Source: Calliopum simillimum (lineage: Eukaryota; Arthropoda; Insecta; Diptera; Lauxaniidae). From it: a DNA stretch of 64,000 nt. Both the position numbers and the translations under genes were made by a program. Of this stretch, positions 58,917 through 64,000 are shown in pieces. Position 1 is the stretch's first letter, and every line of letters begins with the position of its first letter. The notes beneath the pieces are model-generated. The model saw nothing but the letters and a program-made list of their open reading frames with translations. It made no database searches and was not told the origin of the DNA. The stretch lies in contig OX638368.1 in NCBI GenBank assembly GCA_951812925.1, positions 149,468,492 to 149,532,491 of the forward strand. The letters are read 5' to 3'.

Positions 58917-59797
58917 AATATATTCTTAATTTTTTCCTAAAATACAAATTTTTCTATTTACTTAGTTTTAATATGAGTCCACGCAATCGCAATAAGCAAC
59001 ATTATGGTTATGTCAAACAATCTTCCTACAAGTTCAAGGCATTCCAATGTCGAATTTGCAAGAAGAACCATGCACTAAGATATTGTGCCAAATTCCTCGC
59101 CATGACTACTGACCAAAGAATGAGAGCCGTTTTAATCCATAAATATTGTTCCAATTGCCTGGCGCATAAGCATTCGGAAAGAACATGCTTAAGTAAAACT
59201 GGATGCCATTTCTGCCATGAAGATCACCATACTCTTCTTCATATCCATGAGCGTCATCGAAAGCAATCCACTGCACTTCTAACGACACGTCCATCCGAAG
59301 CACCTACCGTAGCATCCATTTTACGCCAACATATAGTGACGATTTTACCTACAGCAGTCATAAAACTACAAAATGGTGAAAAAATGCATTTAACTAGATG
59401 CTTAATCGATTCTTGCTCTCATGCCAGTCGAATCTCAGCAACACTAGTGGAACAGTTAAAAATTCCTGTATCTACGGTCGGCACAGATAAGATTTGCAAT
59501 GTTTTAGTCAGGGCACACCACAACAACAACGTTAAAATCGAGGCGATAATGCGAGTTGACAACCGCATATCTCTAAAAACTCCGACTAAGTCCTTGTGTT
59601 CCACCATAAAGGACAAATTTTCAAATATGTTGCTTGCAGATCCCAATTTCTACGTTTCCTCTCCATTTGCCGTAGTTTTGGGTGTAGATTTGTATCCCAA
59701 AATCATTTCAACCGGGGTCATTACAAGTCAAAACGGTCTTCCAGTTGCACAAAATACCGTTTTTGGCTGGATTCTTTCCGGAACGATTGCATCCTAA
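58913..59797 (+). CDS. Extra ORF: second zinc-finger + DUF1758 protease-like protein in the env position
   Basis: 294 residues (274 if the second Met at 58973 is used), starting inside the Gag-Pol stop codon as ATGA. It repeats only one segment of Gag-Pol. A Cys/His region aligns with residues ~340-410 of Gag-Pol (FQCRICKKNHALRYCAKFLA; CCHC at C79, C82, H87, C92; CHEDHHTLLH). A DUF1758 domain follows, ending LLADPNFYVSS...FGWILSGT exactly where the first copy ends (FGWILTGP). The active-site triplet is D166-S-C instead of D-S-G, so proteolysis is doubtful. The first 20 residues are hydrophobic (ILNFFLKYKFFYLLSF), but this may be leader sequence. It could be an accessory RNA-binding or Gag-interacting protein, or a protease regulator. 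It is not an envelope: no furin site or fusion domain is visible. Confidence 0.8.
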   Translation: MKYILNFFLKYKFFYLLSFNMSPRNRNKQHYGYVKQSSYKFKAFQCRICKKNHALRYCAKFLAMTTDQRMRAVLIHKYCSNCLAHKHSERTCLSKTGCHFCHEDHHTLLHIHERHRKQSTALLTTRPSEAPTVASILRQHIVTILPTAVIKLQNGEKMHLTRCLIDSCSHASRISATLVEQLKIPVSTVGTDKICNVLVRAHHNNNVKIEAIMRVDNRISLKTPTKSLCSTIKDKFSNMLLADPNFYVSSPFAVVLGVDLYPKIISTGVITSQNGLPVAQNTVFGWILSGTIAS

Positions 59798-59986
59798 ACA
59801 TATTTTTATTCTCCACATTATCCTTTTGAATTTGAAGTACTGAATATAAAAATTTATGAAATACAAACGTATATGAAGTTATATTTAAGTTATTTTAATT
59901 ACTGCTTATTTACTCTTAAATTTAATTATATTTGAATTTAAATTAGATAAAAAACCATTTGAATTCATTTTTTGCAGTCGTACTGC

Positions 59987-60000
59987 AAGGCGGGCGGCGA
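59987..60000 (+). other. Polypurine tract of the BEL element
   Basis: AAGGCGGGCGGCGA directly upstream of TGTTTATG of the 3' LTR. G-rich tracts of this sort prime plus-strand synthesis. It is only moderately pure (three C). Confidence 0.6.
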
Positions 60001-60438
60001 TGTTTATGTGAAACATTGCATAGTTTTAGGCTTTAAATTTACTCATTTATATTTTGCTATGTCAAAGTTGGCATGTTAAATTTATCTAAACAGAATCCAT
60101 TTTTAAGTTTAATTTTTGTTGTAAAATTTCCTTTTACATGCTATGAATATTTTTAGTCACTTGTTAAGCAACCACCATCAACGTAAGTTTAATCTAATAA
60201 ACCATTCTTTTTCCTAAAGACCATTTTTCTTTCATTCCATTTATAATTTCTTTCCATATTCAAACTCCGGAAAAAAATCTTAAACTAAACAACGAGTTTA
60301 AGATTTTTAAGCGCTTGCATTGGCTTCTTGTGGGCAGATACTAATTTGACGACTTCTTTCCTTTCTACTTTCAACGAAGAGAGTTTCATCCGACAAACCA
60401 AATCTCTACAAGAAATAAAGTTTCCTACCACTCAAACA
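60001..60438 (+). repeat. 3' LTR of the BEL/Pao element
   Basis: 438 bp from TGTTTATGTGAAACATTG to ...CTCAAACA. I found no difference from the 5' LTR apart from the second base. A 108-codon frame starting inside it runs into the flank and is not a gene. Confidence 0.9.
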
Positions 60439-61511
60439 AACTACTATGTAGCGCTCTGTATATGTCCAGTAACTACTGCGCGGTGTATGCATTTTGTACA
60501 CCACATGTATTTCGGCGAAATTCTGTTCGTAGATTATAATATTATTAGAAAAGGAATTCACCATTTCATAATAAAAACCGTATTTCCTGCTTTAATACTG
60601 CGAAAACATTCAGTAAATACATTGAGCATAGGTTGCCTGGAATTTCAAGGATAAGGGAAAACGAATGCAGATAATTTGTATACTTTTGACTTTAATGCCA
60701 GTATGTCAAGGTCAAGTATAAGTCTCAAAAATGTCGGCAATTTCATTATGTTGAACATCTCAGAAAATTGTATTCTGGAATTTATCGCACTGAAATATGA
60801 TCGATTCAAAAGTGCATCTAAAATTGATTTTTTGACTTGTTTTCGAAAAAAAAAAAACATCTTGGGTCATCCTAGCACCTTAGAGCAAATTTTTTATCAG
60901 CAGATTATATGTAGTTAATTGCATAGGCTTTTTAAAAGTGTATCTGGTTTATGTGTTATAAAAGGATTTTGCAAAGTTCTGTACAAATAAAGTTGATATT
61001 TTATATTTTTTTCTATTTTTTGATTTATCGGCCATTTTAGTAAGAAAGGTCTTATTAAATTATTCCTTTTCAATTTGTTCTGAAGTCCTCGTTAAATTTC
61101 CTTTAATTCTATTGTGCATTTGCCATAACAACTTTTTAATTTGAGTTCGGAAAAAAATACTTTTTTATGTAACACACGGGTTACTCGCCTGCGTTGCGCT
61201 GCATATGGTGTGCGCGCTACACGCGCTGCCCTTTATCTACTGGAGCTTTATATAATGTCGCAGATAACGTAATAAAAGGAGTATGTGTTTAGTTTTTAAA
61301 CTAAATCCTGTAAAACTGTCAAATTCGTGAGAGCAATAAAATTACGCTCTATTTCTGGAGAATCGTTATAAGACGGTTCATACAAATTGAACCAGTTTAA
61401 TGAACCTAATAAAATTTTAATTGTTCTCACAAATTTTTCAATTTTTTTTTTTAATGATTTCACATAGGAATTACATTTATTGTTCTTAAATAGCTGCTAT
61501 TTTGTACTAAA
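60439..61511. other. Intergenic, no gene recognised
   Basis: Mostly AT-rich, with one GC-richer patch at about 61170-61235 (CGCCTGCGTTGCGCTGCATA) that looks like old repeat DNA. No supported gene. Confidence 0.4.
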
Positions 61512-61926
61512 AAGAAAGTTAATGTATGTATGTATGTATTCTCCTTTAACTCCTAGGAGGAGCATAGGGCCAATATGAAATCTCTCCATTTGTCACGATC
61601 CCTTGCGATGACTTTGATCTCTTGCCACGATTTTCCCGATTCTTGGATTTCCTTTTCCAACGACCTTTTCCAGTTGGTTTTGGGTCTACCACGTCCTCTA
61701 CTGCCTTGTGGATTCCACTCAAGGGCCTGGCGACAAACTTCGCTGTGTGGTTTCCGGAGAGTGTGACCAATCCATCCCCATTTGCGCAGCTTGATCTCGT
61801 TTGCTATAGCCTTCTGTTTGCATTTTTGATGTAGCTCGGCATTTGATATAGTGCGAGGCCACCAAACCTTTAGTATACGCCTTAAGCATTTGTTGACGAA
61901 TACTTGCAGCTAATAAGAAAGTTAAT
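61512..61926 (-). mobile_element. 5'-truncated RTE-type LINE with 12-bp target duplication
   Basis: AAGAAAGTTAAT is present at 61512-61523 and 61915-61926. Between them, on the minus strand, an uninterrupted frame of about 120 codons (61914 to TAG at 61555-61553) encodes the C-terminus of an RTE ORF2: VFVNKCLRRIL, KWGWIGHTLRK, LEWNPQGSRGRGRPK and KVIARDRDKWRDFILALCSS. An (ACAT)n tail follows at the 3' end. The absence of stops, although the copy is only a fragment, indicates a recent insertion. Overlapping minus-strand frames with Met starts are in the wrong frame. Confidence 0.85.
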
Positions 61927-61929
61927 AGC

Positions 61930-62549
61930 ATTTTGTAAAGAATTTCATTTGTTGAAGATGCTGTTTGACATATGAGCATATCCGAAAAAAGTTCAACTAT
62001 ATATGTTTTTTGTATACCATTTTGGATGTGCTATTTATTTTAAAGAGTGATCTAGAAACCCAAATAAACTGACATTCTTGTTGATTAATATAGTTTTTCA
62101 CTAAGCACTCCGTCATTTTGGATACGCTATTTTGTTGTTCAAAAAATTTCAGATTCCCAAAAATTTAAAAAAAAAAACCCATGTACCGACTTTGGTGGAT
62201 AAATTTATCAGATTCCTTATAAGCATCATCAAAAACCCTTCAATATGGACTTTTGAAATTTTTCCAGCTTTTTAGGTTCACCGACTACTGTGCCTCATCC
62301 AGTCGCAACAACCCTCAAAGCTTTTTTCTTACTTAGTCATTTACCGTAGATTTCTAATAGCACCGACAGAATGCTTAAGGTCACCTTTACATATTGACAT
62401 TGTGCATACAACCTGATCTACCATCTAAGTATAACCTGAGGTACCATTAATTTGAAAGGCTTGTAAATTCAAAATAAAACGACATTAATTTTGTCGCACA
62501 TTGTTATTTATTTCAATTTATAGATTAGATTTTTTGTCACCAAGGTTAA
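61930..62549. other. Intergenic, no gene recognised
   Basis: No supported gene. From about 62550 the DNA resembles the region upstream of protease copy 5 (about 44140), marking the left part of a duplicated block. Confidence 0.4.
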
Positions 62550-62653
62550 TAGCAAAAGCACTTAAGTATCTTGTGCTGGTTGTTAAGTAATAAAATCCGC
62601 CATTGATTTTATGATTTTATACCTACTTAGCATCAATCCAACTCATAAGTACG

Positions 62654-62705
62654 CATTCATCGTAAATAATTAAAGAAATTTATTTAAAATATTCTCATTT
62701 AATAA
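62654..62705 (+). repeat. Left copy of 52-bp direct repeat
   Basis: CATTCATCGTAAATAATTAA ... CTCATTTAATAA, identical to 63575-63626. It borders the element at 62706-63574. Confidence 0.85.
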
Positions 62706-63574
62706 GTAGGGGAGAATGGGGAGTTGTGCGACAGGTTTGGTTTCAGGGAAAAAAACTATGAAATTCATATTTTTCAGCATCTCAGTATAAAAAATCTCGA
62801 GTATGTCTCAAAACACAACTTCTGGCTAAAGGGTTCGGTTAAAATTTTAAAAAATCTAAAAGTTATGCTTGTTAGCGCAAAAAAAGCGTTTCTGGGGAGT
62901 TGTGCAACACAGCTTTAAATTAAAGAATATTACATATTTGGATGAATATTCTATATTAAATGAACTCTTTGATCGCAGCCTCTAAGGCATTGATATAACT
63001 CGCTGGTATGCTGGTCGCACGATAGTTATGACGTGGCATGATGAATACTTACAAAAATCACGAAAAACCACGAATAAAATCAATAAAAATACTAAATTCG
63101 TTAAAGAAAATCCATCAAATTGCATAAAACATACAAATTATTGATAAGTAATGCGATATACGCATGAACACTGTCAAATGTGGCGTTTTGTTGCACAACT
63201 CCCCACTTTCTACATAATCAAAATGACCACCGTGTCCTCGATACATCGAATGTTTATGTGTCATTACTTCCTTGCGTTGGAAGGGTATTCACAAAGGAAT
63301 GTTTTGAATATATTCACAATTATGATCAGTTTCAATAAGTGACTGAAAACACCGCAAACACAAGAGGCCTATGAAACTTTCTGACAAATTTTTCAACGCA
63401 CAATGAAGAGCGACGCGAAGGATATGTGTTAACGCGACGAGTGTTTTAAAAAAGTTAGATCGTAGCGAGACAAACAATTGACGGTAGTTGGTTACATGAC
63501 AACTACTATCATTTGACATTCATCGACGTGTTGCACATCTTCTTCTGTTGCAAAACTCCCCATTTTCCCCTACA
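62706..63574. mobile_element. TIR element (869 bp) in the upstream region of the sixth protease
   Basis: The left end GTAGGGGAGAATGGGGAGTT + GTGC is mirrored by the right end (reverse complement GTAGGGGAAAATGGGGAGTT + TTGC), about 24 bp with two mismatches. Internal copies of GGGGAGTTGTGCAACA lie at about 62894 (direct) and 63189 (inverted). That makes four copies, two facing in from each side. No transposase frame is present. The corresponding place upstream of protease copy 5 lacks this DNA. Confidence 0.8.
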
Positions 63575-63626
63575 CATTCATCGTAAATAATTAAAGAAAT
63601 TTATTTAAAATATTCTCATTTAATAA
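63575..63626 (+). repeat. Right copy of 52-bp direct repeat
   Basis: Identical to 62654-62705. Only one related copy is present upstream of protease copy 5 (about 44219-44270), so the duplication accompanies the insertion. Confidence 0.85.
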
Positions 63627-63727
63627 ACTAAGTTACTATTATGCATGAGAATTGAATTATCTTGCAAAATCTAATCAAATTAGTTCCAAGGTTTGATTGC
63701 AATTACAATTTGGGCGCATAACAGTGC

Positions 63728-63765
63728 TATAATAGCTCCGCGTTTTTCCTACCACAATCAGTAGT
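63728..63765 (+). promoter_or_regulatory. Core promoter of the sixth protease
   Basis: TATAATAG at 63728-63735 (altered from TATAAAAA in copy 5) and TCAGTAGT at 63758-63765, with the same 30-bp spacing. Confidence 0.65.
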
Positions 63766-63794
63766 TGTGTGTACAAGCTGCAATTGATTTTGTA

Positions 63795-64000
63795 ATGAGG
63801 TTCCTTATTTGTGTTTTCACTCTAATCTTGGCTGCGGCCTCCGCTTAGGAAAAGGTGCTTCCTCTGAAGGATCATAAATTTGAAGGCACTGCTATTGGGG
63901 GTCGCATAACGAATGGACAAAAGGCTAGGCGTGGACAGTTTCCATACCAAGTTGGTCTTTCACTTCAAGCCAATGGATATGATACATTCTGCGGTGGTTC
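63795..64000 (+). pseudogene. Paralogue of protease copy 5 with stop codon in the signal peptide (partial)
   Basis: The ATG at 63795 opens MRFLICVFTLILAAASA, and the next codon is TAG (63846-63848) where copy 5 has TAT (Tyr). The frame then stays open to the window edge, with activation site [26 protein letters not shown] and GGS, parallel to copy 5. The rest of exon 1 and the other exons lie beyond the window. The stop prevents production of a secreted protease unless it is read through. The downstream frame is otherwise undamaged, so the loss is recent, polymorphic or a sequencing error. Confidence 0.8.

Larger units (their letters stand above)
51305..60438 (+). mobile_element. Full-length BEL/Pao LTR retrotransposon, 9.1 kb
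   Basis: The two 438-bp LTRs (51305-51742 and 60001-60438) enclose a long leader, one uninterrupted Gag-Pol and an extra downstream ORF. The LTRs appear identical except at the second base (TA at the left, TG at the right), so the insertion is recent and the element may be active. The purine-rich AAGGCGGGCGGCGA immediately precedes the 3' LTR. The domain order (Gag with DUF1759, zinc knuckle, DUF1758 protease, RT, RNase H, integrase, DUF5641) is that of BEL/Pao elements. No clear target duplication was seen. Confidence 0.92.

Noticed and set aside
58913..59797. Envelope gene of an endogenous retrovirus
   Set aside because: No cleavage site, fusion peptide or transmembrane anchor near the C-terminus; the sequence instead matches the zinc-finger and DUF1758 parts of Gag-Pol.
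61546..61770. 74-codon frame with basic residues as a small protein
   Set aside because: It is out of frame with the uninterrupted RTE ORF2 C-terminus on the same strand.

Overview
The window looks like nuclear DNA of a higher (schizophoran) fly. It is strongly AT-rich. The only host-type genes are small three-exon chymotrypsin-fold (S1A) digestive proteases with 50-67 bp introns and TATA plus arthropod-initiator (TCAGT) promoters. The rest is dominated by insect-type transposons (BEL/Pao, RTE, CR1/L2-like and R1-like LINEs, Tc1/mariner relatives) and dipteran repeats carrying a GTGGCACGCCC-like motif. A tephritid or calyptrate fly would fit, but I cannot fix the genus.

Host genes: six members of one protease family. 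Two are head-to-head near the left end (533-1431 minus, 3601-4504 plus). Another two form a second sub-type (23478-24373 minus, 39344-40228 plus). A third sub-type is at 44440-45376 plus, and its paralogue starts at 63795 plus and runs off the right edge with a stop codon in the signal peptide. All five complete genes share intron positions, a secretory signal, a short propeptide, an intact His/Asp/Ser triad and Ser189 (chymotrypsin-type) specificity. They look like secreted midgut endopeptidases that arose by local duplication. The duplication behind the third sub-type also copied several hundred bases of upstream DNA.

Mobile DNA fills the gaps. At 51305-60438 lies a full-length BEL/Pao LTR retrotransposon with 438-bp LTRs, which I found to differ at only one terminal base, and an uninterrupted Gag-Pol. 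Behind Pol, overlapping it as ATGA, is a second 294-codon ORF that repeats only the zinc-finger plus retropepsin-like segment of Gag-Pol, with the protease motif DSG changed to DSC. This is the most interesting system in the window. At 46572-50890 a recently disabled LINE sits inside an older terminal-inverted-repeat element (46013-50969). Others are a Tc1/mariner copy (32370-33676) beside an RTE 3' fragment (32205-32351), a second RTE fragment with a 12-bp target duplication (61524-61914), a 3-kb TIR element without a transposase (7138-10156), and an element at 62706-63574 flanked by 52-bp direct repeats in the upstream region of the sixth protease.

Hairpin-forming repeats are unusually common: about 10540-11990, 13560-14420, 26306-26944, 28190-28752, 28847-29305, 35878-36886 and 41857-43563. 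The one at 28847-29305 is an array of ~29-bp modules mirrored around a short loop. Long stretches between these items show no convincing gene. No tRNA, rRNA, CRISPR or bacterial-type feature was seen.
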